Assembly (NCBI RefSeq): GCF_013870525.1
Contig: NZ_JACBXD010000025.1
Coordinates: forward strand, 38,649-102,648
Length of the DNA: 64,000 nucleotides
Reading direction: 5' to 3'
Source: Amycolatopsis pittospori
GTDB lineage: Bacteria > Actinomycetota > Actinomycetes > Mycobacteriales > Pseudonocardiaceae
The notes beneath the pieces were generated by a model. It was not told the origin of the DNA. It did no database searches and saw only the letters and a program-made list of their open reading frames with translations. Positions 1 to 7,496 of the stretch are shown here, in pieces. A program made the position numbers and the translations under genes. Every line of letters starts with the position of its first letter. Within the stretch, counting starts at the first letter, position 1.

Positions 1-2
1 TG

Positions 3-1355
3 ATGAACTCGACCCTCTCGATTCCGCACGAAGGTCGAACCGAACGCCGAGTCATCGGCAGGCTCGATCTGCCGTGGCGGAAAGTGGATGACAAGGCGTA
101 CGCCGGACCGGCCTGGTTCGGCGAGCCGGACACGGCGCCGAGCCACAAGGAAGTTTCCCGGTCGTGGTGGGCGGACGAGGACGCCGTTCGTGAACTCCAC
201 CTCGAACGGGCCAACTCGGACACGGGCACGTCGTTTCTCATCGTCGGGGCGCATGATGCTTCCGGAGACACGGAATCCCTGGAAGACCTGCACGAGAAGT
301 TGGTGCGTTCGCTGGCCGACGGGTTCTGGGCCGCGATGATCGGCGGTGACCGAGCGGGCGCGCTACTGGAAGCCCGCGTCACGACCCTCCGCAACGGCCG
401 CGTGCTGGTACCGGAACATCAGGTCAATCCCCATACCCACCACCCTGCCCTGAGCAGGGCTCTCAAGGCCTACTTGGACAACGAGACCGTGGCCGAGCGG
501 ACCGCCGGCGATCAAGTGGCCAGTGTCGAGGTGCCGCTGTTCGTCACTCCTCGAAAAGGAGAAGGCAAAGCGCAAGGCAAAGGTGTGAAGCACTCTGCCG
601 TCCTCCTGCTCACCCGTGCGGAAGGTGAGGAGCGAACCAATCGCGTGGTGTGCATGCGCGGCAACCGCATGACGATCATCGACAAGCGCCCTCGTGATCT
701 TCCGCTGGGCACGGACGCCTTTCAAGCTGTCCTTCTCGCCGGCCACGCCACCGAGAACGAAGGTGAAGACGTCGACCTTGCCGAGCAGTTCCTCCGTGCG
801 TCCGAGCCTCCCGAACATCACAAGTGGGACCGTACGGAAGAGCTGACCTCCCTGTACCAGAGAGGGGCGTTGACTCGGATCAAAGAGTTCCACGACGAGA
901 TCGACCGAGCGGTACGGGAGCTTGTCGGTCGTCGGGAGATCAGTCGACGCGGAGGCCCGACTGTGCTAAAGGAGTTACTGAAACTCGACAGCGCTGGCGC
1001 CGCCGGAAGCAGACGGGCACAAGGTGTGCCCACGGTCCGCAGCATCAACGCACAGCTGGACGACACCGGCGCCTGGCATGTCAGCGTCGATATCAAGCTG
1101 CCCAACGCGGAAGATCCGTGGTTGCTGACTCCGGTCGCCAAGTTCGACGTCAGGTCCGGCGGCCGTCCGGCCGTGGACTGGAGTCTTCTCACCGCGGCGG
1201 AGAACTGTGACGTGGAGAACGGCAACCTGATAATTCCGCCTGGAGTGCGGTCGGCTTCGTTCATCGGAGTCACGGATCCGACGAGTCATCCTGTTCGAGG
1301 TCGTTTCTCCAGGCTTGTCGTGGACGTCCAGAAGGCACGCGGGGGTGCCGTATGA
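3..1355 (+). CDS. C-terminal part of a MORC/GHKL-like ATPase-type defence protein (possibly truncated by the window edge)
   Basis: The 450 residues read from the first ATG contain no GHKL ATP-binding motifs. The stretch around residues 75-145 (GTSFLIVGAHD, then a segment ending in FWAAMIGG, then residues near VLVPEHQ) resembles the region that follows the ATPase and transducer domains in MORC-like ATPases of restriction-type operons. I infer that the N-terminal ATPase domain lies upstream of the window and that this ATG may be internal. The stop overlaps the next start by 4 bases (ATGA), so the genes are co-translated. A rare TTA leucine codon lies at 975-977. With the two downstream cytosine methyltransferases, this suggests a modification-linked anti-phage system. 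The family call is from memory of similar proteins and is uncertain; a plain hypothetical protein is the alternative. Confidence 0.5.
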   Translation: MNSTLSIPHEGRTERRVIGRLDLPWRKVDDKAYAGPAWFGEPDTAPSHKEVSRSWWADEDAVRELHLERANSDTGTSFLIVGAHDASGDTESLEDLHEKLVRSLADGFWAAMIGGDRAGALLEARVTTLRNGRVLVPEHQVNPHTHHPALSRALKAYLDNETVAERTAGDQVASVEVPLFVTPRKGEGKAQGKGVKHSAVLLLTRAEGEERTNRVVCMRGNRMTIIDKRPRDLPLGTDAFQAVLLAGHATENEGEDVDLAEQFLRASEPPEHHKWDRTEELTSLYQRGALTRIKEFHDEIDRAVRELVGRREISRRGGPTVLKELLKLDSAGAAGSRRAQGVPTVRSINAQLDDTGAWHVSVDIKLPNAEDPWLLTPVAKFDVRSGGRPAVDWSLLTAAENCDVENGNLIIPPGVRSASFIGVTDPTSHPVRGRFSRLVVDVQKARGGAV

Positions 1356-2338
1356 AGGCCGCGTTCCCTTACCCGACGCTCTTCGGCGACGTGAGCCTCG
1401 ACGTGACCGCGGTGAGTGTGGACGGTACGGCGTTGCCGTACTCGCACGTGTCCAAGATCGAGCAGACGGTCGCGTTGCATCAGACCGGTCGGGAAAAGTG
1501 GGAGATCGCGACTCTGCACCTCGCGGCCAAGCTGCCCGAAGACGAACTCTCCGAAGGCCCTTGGGTCGATCCGGTGTGCCTGGCGGTACTCACCGAAAAA
1601 GCCACCAATGCCCGGTCGACAACGCGTCTGACCCGTGCCCGTGACGGCAGCTGGCACGGAAGCATCGACCTTGCCCGCGCCCGTCACCTCAACCGTGCCT
1701 CTCTCGCCCTGACGGTTGTCGCCGGCCTCGACGACGTGACCGGCCGTTTCATCGGCACCTCGGAAAAGCCCTGGTTCGTCGATCTGAAGGTCTCCACTCC
1801 GGTGCGGCAGCGCGACATCGAGATCGTCGAGATCGACTTCCGCGAAGGACCCTACGAGTGGTTGCGCCCGTTCAAGGAGTCCCCGTGGATCATCGAAACC
1901 TCGGGTGACATCCCGACTGTCTATCTGAACACCGGCGCGGTGGAAGGTCTGGTCGACGCCCTTCACGGCGCGGGCGGCGGTGCGGACGAGAAGATGTTGC
2001 GTGAACTGACCGCAAGCCAGATCGCCCAGGACGCATGGACCGCCATGTTCCACACGGCAATCAGTGATCTGGACATCGACGAGGACGGAACGCCGCAAAT
2101 GCCTGCCGGCTGGCGAGAGGCCGTGGTGCGGATGATGTTGCCGGACGTACTGCCAGGACGGCAGCTGACGGACGCGCTCTACGACATCAACGAGCGTCGC
2201 ACCAAGGGGTTCGGTTGGTCCGAACTGCAGACGAGCGTTCAGCATGCGGCAGGCAGGCGCAGTCAGATCACCAAGAAGCTCACCAACGCCGTGCGCTCTG
2301 TCCAGCGGCAGTCGGAGGCGGTGGCCGATGAGTCGTGA
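1352..2338 (+). CDS. Hypothetical protein of the methyltransferase-associated defence operon
   Basis: I do not recognise this 328-residue protein. The N-terminal half (about 1-200) is rich in beta-forming and charged segments. The C-terminal part has helical stretches ending in a basic, glutamine-rich tail (about 290-328). There is no signal peptide, membrane segment or obvious catalytic motif. The ATG overlaps the stop of the ATPase-like gene by 4 bases, and its own stop lies inside the start of the next gene by 11 bases. The three genes are therefore tightly coupled and probably act together. The position between an ATPase-like protein and a DUF6339-like protein is the only functional clue. 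It could be a target-recognition or scaffold subunit, but nothing in the sequence proves that. Confidence 0.6.
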   Translation: MKAAFPYPTLFGDVSLDVTAVSVDGTALPYSHVSKIEQTVALHQTGREKWEIATLHLAAKLPEDELSEGPWVDPVCLAVLTEKATNARSTTRLTRARDGSWHGSIDLARARHLNRASLALTVVAGLDDVTGRFIGTSEKPWFVDLKVSTPVRQRDIEIVEIDFREGPYEWLRPFKESPWIIETSGDIPTVYLNTGAVEGLVDALHGAGGGADEKMLRELTASQIAQDAWTAMFHTAISDLDIDEDGTPQMPAGWREAVVRMMLPDVLPGRQLTDALYDINERRTKGFGWSELQTSVQHAAGRRSQITKKLTNAVRSVQRQSEAVADES

Positions 2339-3215
2339 GACCGGTGTCGACCTCCCTCCTGAACTCGAGCTGCTTCCCGACGCGGCGGTCACCAAGTTCC
2401 TCACCCGCGGCATGCAGTCAGGGCAGGAGAAACCGCCGCTCGTCGCTCTCCGCAAGGCGTCAAGTCCACTTCCGTCGTCCGAAGCACGGTGGAGGATCGC
2501 GCCGGTAAGGGAGTTGCTCGACGTCGCGATGGAACGCTTCGAAGAGCGGCCCACGGATGCCGACGGCTGGTTGGCTCCGCGGCTGCATGCCACACTGCGG
2601 ATGACCCGGGCCGAAGCAGCCGACGGTCGCCTTTGGAACTACCTCGCCATGATCGCAGCGCCAGACTACGTGGTCTGGCGCCACAAGGGCACCGAGATCA
2701 CGGCTACTTCCCGGTTCAGCGGCCCGCACTACACACAAGCCTTTGCCCGTTTGTGGTGGGCGGCCGAGCTGTTCCGCAACGGGGACGACTACGGCCCGGT
2801 GGAAGTCGCGTGCAGCGTCCAGGACGTCCTGAACACGACGATGCGCCTGGACGTGATCGACCACCGCCCGACCGCGATCGCGGTCATCCGCGTGCTCGAG
2901 GAGCTGAGACGGTCGAACGTTTCCCGTCTGGGCGACCGGGTCAACGCCTTGTCCTCAGCGGTGAACGCGGCGGGCAGCACTCTGATGTACGACGTACTGG
3001 CTCCGGACGAACCGGTGGATCACGACGCGGTGCACGACTGGATCGCCGAGGCCGCAGGCATGGCCCCCGTGCACTGGGACCGGCTTCCCGACGGCCCTGA
3101 CGACGGCGAAGTCCGCGAGGACGCGGTCATTGCCTTGGTGCCGCTGTTCAAACAACTGCTCGAAGAAGCGCCTATGCGACTTCGGAAGAAGGTTGCTGCT
3201 CCTCAGGAGCAGTAA
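2328..3215 (+). CDS. DUF6339-like protein of the defence operon
   Basis: The start is placed at the ATG at 2328, which gives 295 residues beginning MSRETGVDLPPELELLP; the reading frame is open further upstream but inside the previous gene. The centre (about residues 100-155) has LWNYLAM, then PDYVVWR, then FARLWWAAEL. This resembles the DUF6339 family, whose members often sit beside DNA cytosine methyltransferases in actinomycetes. No catalytic motif can be named. The protein looks soluble and mostly helical. The 3' end runs 44 bases into the 3' end of the convergent methyltransferase gene, and a hairpin occupies that overlap. The role is inferred to be a subunit of the same defence system. 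Confidence 0.6.
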   Translation: MSRETGVDLPPELELLPDAAVTKFLTRGMQSGQEKPPLVALRKASSPLPSSEARWRIAPVRELLDVAMERFEERPTDADGWLAPRLHATLRMTRAEAADGRLWNYLAMIAAPDYVVWRHKGTEITATSRFSGPHYTQAFARLWWAAELFRNGDDYGPVEVACSVQDVLNTTMRLDVIDHRPTAIAVIRVLEELRRSNVSRLGDRVNALSSAVNAAGSTLMYDVLAPDEPVDHDAVHDWIAEAAGMAPVHWDRLPDGPDDGEVREDAVIALVPLFKQLLEEAPMRLRKKVAAPQEQ

Positions 3216-4344
3216 CCTCTTCGGACGGAGTCTTGAGAGGCGTCGAGGGCAGCAGAGGCGTGTCGTAAATTCCCGAGTCCCAGTTCGCGGCGACAACCGA
3301 GTCGAGGTCCTCGGCTTCGAACTTGCGACCCAAGGCCGCGGCGAGCACGTGGGCTGCCAGACGCGGCGGAATCGCATTCCCGACCTGCTGCGCGATCTCC
3401 TTGCCGGACCAGGGGTAATCGATGGGAAAGGTCTGCAGCAGCCCGGCTTCCTCTTTCGTCAGTCGGACGAGCTCGCGCTTGGGTGAAACAGACGAATACA
3501 GCCGATTTCGTGAGATCTTGCCGGTCACCGTCGCGGAAGGTTCGTCCGACCTGCGCCTGCCCCGCAACTTGGGATTGCCACCGGTGCCGTAGTTCGACAC
3601 CACTTCGAACGGCTCGTTCCTCTCACGCAAAGCATCGGCCATCGTGACCCACGGCTTGAGGGCGGCTGCGCCCTCGGAACGGTCCTTACCCTTGTGGTAC
3701 CGACGATGCGTCGGCGTCGGCAATGAGGCTTCGCCGTTGCGGCGCGCGATGAGGATCGCGCGCCGTCGGGTCTGCGGCACACCGAACTCCTCGGTGTGCA
3801 AGATGCCGCACGCAACGCTGTAACCACGCTTTTTCAGCACAGCCGCGTAAGCCTCCCAGACAGGAAGGACGGCAGGCACCTGCTCCAACACGATGGCCTC
3901 ATAGGGCATCTCGTGCTCGAGCGCGTCCAACACCCAGCGTAACGGCTCCAGCACCAGGCCGGTGCGTTCATCGCCGTTGTGATGAAGCTTTTTGAGCTCT
4001 GGTTGGACGTCATCGCCGTCGGCCATTCGCTCCAGGAACTCGAGTACCCGAGTCAGCGCTTCCCGACCTTCACCGTTACCCGCGACCGTGTACGTCTGAC
4101 ACGGCGGGCCGCCCGAGAGCACGGTGGCATCCGGGAAGTCTTTGGGGCCGAACTCCCGGACATCGGCTTGCTTGGTACCGAGACCGGCGGCGCGCCTGGT
4201 CTCGCAGGCGCTCTCGTCCCACTCGATGCCATCGACGTGAACGCCCAACCAGTGTGCGGCGACGTCCAGTCCGCCGGGCCCCGCGAACAGGTCCACCATC
4301 TGGATCTGCGCAGTCGTGAACAGCTGCGGCTGCACAGGGGTCAT
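3172..4344 (-). CDS. DNA (cytosine-5-)-methyltransferase, catalytic motifs intact
   Basis: This 390-residue Dcm-type enzyme would transfer a methyl group from S-adenosylmethionine to C5 of cytosine in a specific DNA site. Motif I is DLFAGPGG (about residue 18), motif IV is GGPPCQTYT with the catalytic Cys, motif VI is LEQVP (EQV in place of the usual ENV), motif VIII is PQTRRR and motif X is QQVGNAIPP. The region between VIII and X (about 215-300) is the likely target-recognition part. It follows the second methyltransferase gene by 37 bases on the same strand, so the two are probably one transcript. It is convergent with the ATPase-like operon. The role is either host protection or marking of self for the neighbouring defence genes; the recognised site cannot be read from the sequence. 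Confidence 0.9.
   Translation of the reverse strand: MTPVQPQLFTTAQIQMVDLFAGPGGLDVAAHWLGVHVDGIEWDESACETRRAAGLGTKQADVREFGPKDFPDATVLSGGPPCQTYTVAGNGEGREALTRVLEFLERMADGDDVQPELKKLHHNGDERTGLVLEPLRWVLDALEHEMPYEAIVLEQVPAVLPVWEAYAAVLKKRGYSVACGILHTEEFGVPQTRRRAILIARRNGEASLPTPTHRRYHKGKDRSEGAAALKPWVTMADALRERNEPFEVVSNYGTGGNPKLRGRRRSDEPSATVTGKISRNRLYSSVSPKRELVRLTKEEAGLLQTFPIDYPWSGKEIAQQVGNAIPPRLAAHVLAAALGRKFEAEDLDSVVAANWDSGIYDTPLLPSTPLKTPSEEVTAPEEQQPSSEVA
3191..3217. terminator. Hairpin inside the overlap of two convergent coding regions
   Basis: The 13-base arms 3191-3203 and 3205-3217 pair around a single central C, with one G-T mismatch at the fifth position. The flanks (GAAGAA before, CTCTTC after) extend the symmetry imperfectly. 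The element lies where the DUF6339-like gene (stop 3215) and the methyltransferase gene (stop 3172) overlap tail to tail, so it is coding for both. Its position fits a bidirectional terminator, although no T-tract follows. Confidence 0.55.
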
Positions 4345-4381
4345 GAGGTGGAAGTTTAACTCGTGGACGACGTCGAAATCA

Positions 4382-5383
4382 TCAGGCTCCGCCGTGTGTC
4401 AGCGCGGAACGGATGACGCATCCCAACGCGTGGGCGACGGGTGGCGGCGAGGCGTGGCCGACCTGGCGATAGCGAACGGTTTTCTTGCCTTCGAACCGCC
4501 AGTCCGGGGGAAATCCCTGCAAGCGTGCGGCCTGCTCGACGGTCAGCTTCACCAGGCCGTCCCGGCCGAGATCCGGGTTCCACACGAAGTCTGGCCCAGG
4601 CACCTCGTTCGCGACGGTGGCCCCGTCCACATCCATCTTGACCCACGCCCGCTTCGATCCGGTTGGCCCGAGATCCGGACCTCCTCGGTCCCAGGATCCG
4701 CCCACCAAGGTCGGCGCCAGTTTGTTCGCCTGCCGGGCCCAATTGCTCGCCTGGGCCCACCCGCGCGCCTTCATCGACTCCTCGAGCGCTTCACCCACCG
4801 TCACCGGTGGTTCCAGGCTCGGTTCGGGTTCCTCGAAGGCATCCATGGCATCACCTTTGAGCGCGACCAGGACGCCCTGCTCACGGTTCTGAGGCACGCC
4901 ATGGTCGGCCGCGTTGACCACGAACCATTTGTACCGATAGCCGAGGTGGTCCAGCTCCAGGCCGACGAACTCTCGCACCGCGCTGTAGGTGTCTTTGGTT
5001 ACGAGGTCCGGAACGTTCTCGACCAACAAAGCACGCGGCTGCACCCCGTGCATCAGCATGATTGTCGCTTTGAGCAGTTCGAGCTCGATATCACTGCCAC
5101 GGGTCCTGTTGACCGTCGCCGAGGCCTTCACTCGCGGCAGGCCAGCGGACAGCAAATCGACGTCGTAGACCTGCTGGTGTTCCTCTGGAACGAACTCGAG
5201 AAGATCGAGTTCGAGAATGTTCCATCCAGGACGATTCGCTCGCAGCGTGCGGCACGCCACATCGCGATTGTCCAACAACAGAACGGGATCGAAGCCCGCT
5301 TGTTCCAGACCGAGCGCAAGCCCACCCGCACCGGAACAGACATCGAACGAAGAAAGTCGTCTTGCTTCCGCCACAGTCCCCAT
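4382..5383 (-). CDS. DNA cytosine-C5 methyltransferase homologue lacking the catalytic cysteine
   Basis: The start is placed at the ATG at 5383 because GAGGGG precedes it by four bases; the frame is open to 5428. The 333 residues keep motif I (SFDVCSGAGG), motif VI (LVENVP), motif VIII (PQNREQG) and a motif X-like RQVGHASPP. The motif IV position reads LLSAGLPRV instead of GGPPCQ, so the nucleophilic Cys is replaced by Arg. The DNA at about 5130-5160 supports this reading and there is no frameshift. SAM binding is plausible but base methylation by this chain alone is not. It may be a partner or specificity subunit of the intact enzyme encoded just downstream, or a DNA-reading component of the defence system. 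Confidence 0.85.
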   Translation of the reverse strand: MGTVAEARRLSSFDVCSGAGGLALGLEQAGFDPVLLLDNRDVACRTLRANRPGWNILELDLLEFVPEEHQQVYDVDLLSAGLPRVKASATVNRTRGSDIELELLKATIMLMHGVQPRALLVENVPDLVTKDTYSAVREFVGLELDHLGYRYKWFVVNAADHGVPQNREQGVLVALKGDAMDAFEEPEPSLEPPVTVGEALEESMKARGWAQASNWARQANKLAPTLVGGSWDRGGPDLGPTGSKRAWVKMDVDGATVANEVPGPDFVWNPDLGRDGLVKLTVEQAARLQGFPPDWRFEGKKTVRYRQVGHASPPPVAHALGCVIRSALTHGGA

Positions 5384-5491
5384 CGCGCCCCTCGACCATT
5401 GGAAGTACTCCAGCGTAACCCAGAACACTGTTCAACGAGAACGAATAGCCGAAGGCTTCAACCAGGGCCCAAAGTCCACACAGGACACAAA

Positions 5492-5519
5492 GAAGCCCTC
5501 CCGCGAACGGGAGGGCTTC
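5492..5519 (-). terminator. Intrinsic terminator after tRNA-Arg
   Basis: Twelve-base perfect arms (5492-5503 and 5508-5519) close a CGAA/TTCG tetraloop. Read on the minus strand, the hairpin is followed by TTTGTG. It lies 20 bases beyond the 3' end of tRNA-Arg, so it probably ends the tRNA transcript. Confidence 0.8.
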
Positions 5520-5539
5520 AGTGCTGTCTCAACCAGACG

Positions 5540-5613
5540 TGCGCCCGAAGGGATTCGAACCCCTGACCTTCTGATCCGTAGTCAGATGCTCTATCCAGCT
5601 GAGCTACGGGCGC
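5540..5613 (-). tRNA. tRNA-Arg (anticodon ACG)
   Basis: The gene folds as a standard cloverleaf on the minus strand. The acceptor arms GCGCCCG and CGGGCGC pair, the anticodon loop is CTACGGA, and GGTTCGAATCC forms the T arm. The discriminator is A and no CCA is encoded. The 3' end points towards the defence genes at 1-5383, the usual geometry for integration at a tRNA gene. Confidence 0.95.
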
Positions 5614-5655
5614 TTGTTCAGTTATCAATCTAGCACCTGCCGGAACAGGCACCAG

Positions 5656-5745
5656 CGGAGGCTCCGGGATTTGAACCCGGGAGGGGGGGTTACCCCCAAC
5701 CGCATTAGCAGTGCGGCGCCATAGACCAGACTAGGCGAAGCCTCC
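5656..5745 (-). tRNA. tRNA-Ser (anticodon GCT)
   Basis: The gene has a 90-base class II structure with a long variable arm. Acceptor arms GGAGGC and GCCTCC pair, the anticodon loop is CTGCTAA and the T arm is GGGTTCAAATCCC. The discriminator is G. It lies 42 bases upstream of tRNA-Arg on the same strand, so the two may be co-transcribed. Confidence 0.95.
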
Positions 5746-5810
5746 CAGGTCGAACGACCACTGCCCAGATAGGTTACACACCCCGTGAACCCCCGCGAAA
5801 GGGACCCCCC

Positions 5811-7484
5811 TTAGATCCGTTGCAACGCTCTGAGCAGCAGCGGAGAGCGTCCACCAAGTCCTTCGGCTTCGAAGACGGCGATGCCGACGCGGGGTAGGTC
5901 GCGGGCCGCCGGGTACGCCAAGTAGCGAGGAACCCAGCGGGGTTGGAACTTCGCGTTGAAGCGGTAGAGGGTCTCGATCTGGATCCAACGTGACACGAAT
6001 CTCAGCGTTCGGGCGGACAGGCGGGCGACGGGGCCGGCGCCGATGCGTTGGCCTTGTTCCAGGACGGCGCGGAAGGCGGCGAAGTTCAGGGAGACGTGCT
6101 GGGCCGCCCCAGACTGGAGAAGGTCGGAGATCATCAGCTCGTTGACGCCGTTGTCGGCGGCCCGGTCGCGGCGCATGACGTCGAGCGAGAGGCCCTTTTC
6201 GCCCCAGGGGACGAACTGGAGGACGCCGCGGGTGATCCCGTCGTGCTCGGCGGTCACCAGGACCGAGCCTGGGTCGCCCATGCGGCCGAGGGCCATCGAG
6301 AAGCCGCGTTCGGTGTCGGTGCCGCGCCAGGTGGCGGCGAGGGCGCGGAGTTCGCCGAGTTCCGCCTCAGGGATGTCTTCGGCTTTGCGGACGCGGGCGG
6401 TGTAGCCGGCACGCTTCGTGCGTGAGACGGCTTGGCGGACTCCCCGCATGACGCGGCCTTCGAGGGTGAAGGTCTCCGTGTCCACGACGGCCTCGTCGCC
6501 GATCTCGAGGACTTCGAGGCCGAAGCGCGCCCAGACGGTTGCGCCCAGTTCCGAACAGCCCATGGTCGCGGGGGTCCAGGCGTAGCGCCGGCACACCTCC
6601 AGGTACTCCTCGATCGCGCCGGGCCATGCTTCCGGGTCACCCAGGGGATCCGCCGAGCACAGCGCGACACCGGCGATCACGCGATAGGTCACCGCGGCCT
6701 TCCCCGACTTCGAGAAGACGGCGAACTTGTCCCGGCGCAGGGCGAAGTACCCCAGCGAGTCCCGGTCGTCCAGTAGCGCCTTGAGCCGCTCGATCTCGTC
6801 GTCGGACAGCTCGGGCGCGGGTTCCGCCGAGCGGAGGAGGAAGTACGCCGCCAGGAGCACCGCGCTGATTCCGAACAGCACGCCGACGGCCGCCGACAGG
6901 TCCTCCAGCCAGAGCGCGTGGAACACCGCCGGGCCGCTGACGCCGACGAGGGCCAGTGCCGCCTGTGCGAGCCGGTCGCCCACGCTCAGGGGATCCAGCG
7001 CCCGCGCGACCGACAGCAGCACGAAGTTGATCGCGACCCCGGCCGACACCAGCTGCAGGAAGACCCGCACGGCGCGCCATCGGCCGGTCACCGGGTCGGG
7101 GAGCGCGACGAAGTACCGCCGGGTCGCGATCAGCGCGATCAGCAGCGCCAGCGACACGAGCCCGGTGCCCAGGGCGTGCCGGAGTCCGAGGTGCGACACG
7201 GTCAGCAGGACCGCGGCGGCGACCGCGAGCTGCCAGGCCCGTCGCTTCCGTCGTTTGAGGCCGGTGGCGAGCAGTACCAGCAGGACCCCGGTCACCAGCG
7301 CGACCGTCGCCGCGCCGACCGTGGCCTCGTGCGGCAGTTCCAGCCATTCGGCGACGCGCCCGCGGAGGGTGCGCCGCCCGGCCGGGACCAGCACCGAGAC
7401 CAAGGCCAGCAGTCCGGCCAGCCGCGTCACCCAGGTGACCACGGCGACCGAGGTGGTCCCTGCCACCCGCCAAGCGCCCGCCAA
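5811..7484 (-). CDS. Membrane protein with a phosphatidylglycerol lysyltransferase-like (DUF2156) domain
   Basis: The N-terminal 225 residues hold about six hydrophobic segments. The C-terminal 320 residues match the DUF2156/MprF catalytic fold (DSLGYFALRRDK, AVTYRVIAGVALCSADPLG, MGCSELG, FQPRWVPRYL). Proteins of this kind move an aminoacyl group from aminoacyl-tRNA to phosphatidylglycerol and lower the surface charge. This one has no attached lysyl-tRNA synthetase domain, unlike mycobacterial LysX. The start used is TTG at 7484, preceded by GGGGGCGGA; an in-frame GTG at 7466 is an alternative. The gene follows the acetoacetate-CoA ligase gene by 12 bases on the same strand, without an obvious functional link. 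The acceptor and the amino acid used are unknown. Confidence 0.75.
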   Translation of the reverse strand: MAGAWRVAGTTSVAVVTWVTRLAGLLALVSVLVPAGRRTLRGRVAEWLELPHEATVGAATVALVTGVLLVLLATGLKRRKRRAWQLAVAAAVLLTVSHLGLRHALGTGLVSLALLIALIATRRYFVALPDPVTGRWRAVRVFLQLVSAGVAINFVLLSVARALDPLSVGDRLAQAALALVGVSGPAVFHALWLEDLSAAVGVLFGISAVLLAAYFLLRSAEPAPELSDDEIERLKALLDDRDSLGYFALRRDKFAVFSKSGKAAVTYRVIAGVALCSADPLGDPEAWPGAIEEYLEVCRRYAWTPATMGCSELGATVWARFGLEVLEIGDEAVVDTETFTLEGRVMRGVRQAVSRTKRAGYTARVRKAEDIPEAELGELRALAATWRGTDTERGFSMALGRMGDPGSVLVTAEHDGITRGVLQFVPWGEKGLSLDVMRRDRAADNGVNELMISDLLQSGAAQHVSLNFAAFRAVLEQGQRIGAGPVARLSARTLRFVSRWIQIETLYRFNAKFQPRWVPRYLAYPAARDLPRVGIAVFEAEGLGGRSPLLLRALQRI

Positions 7485-7496
7485 GTTCCGCCCCCG

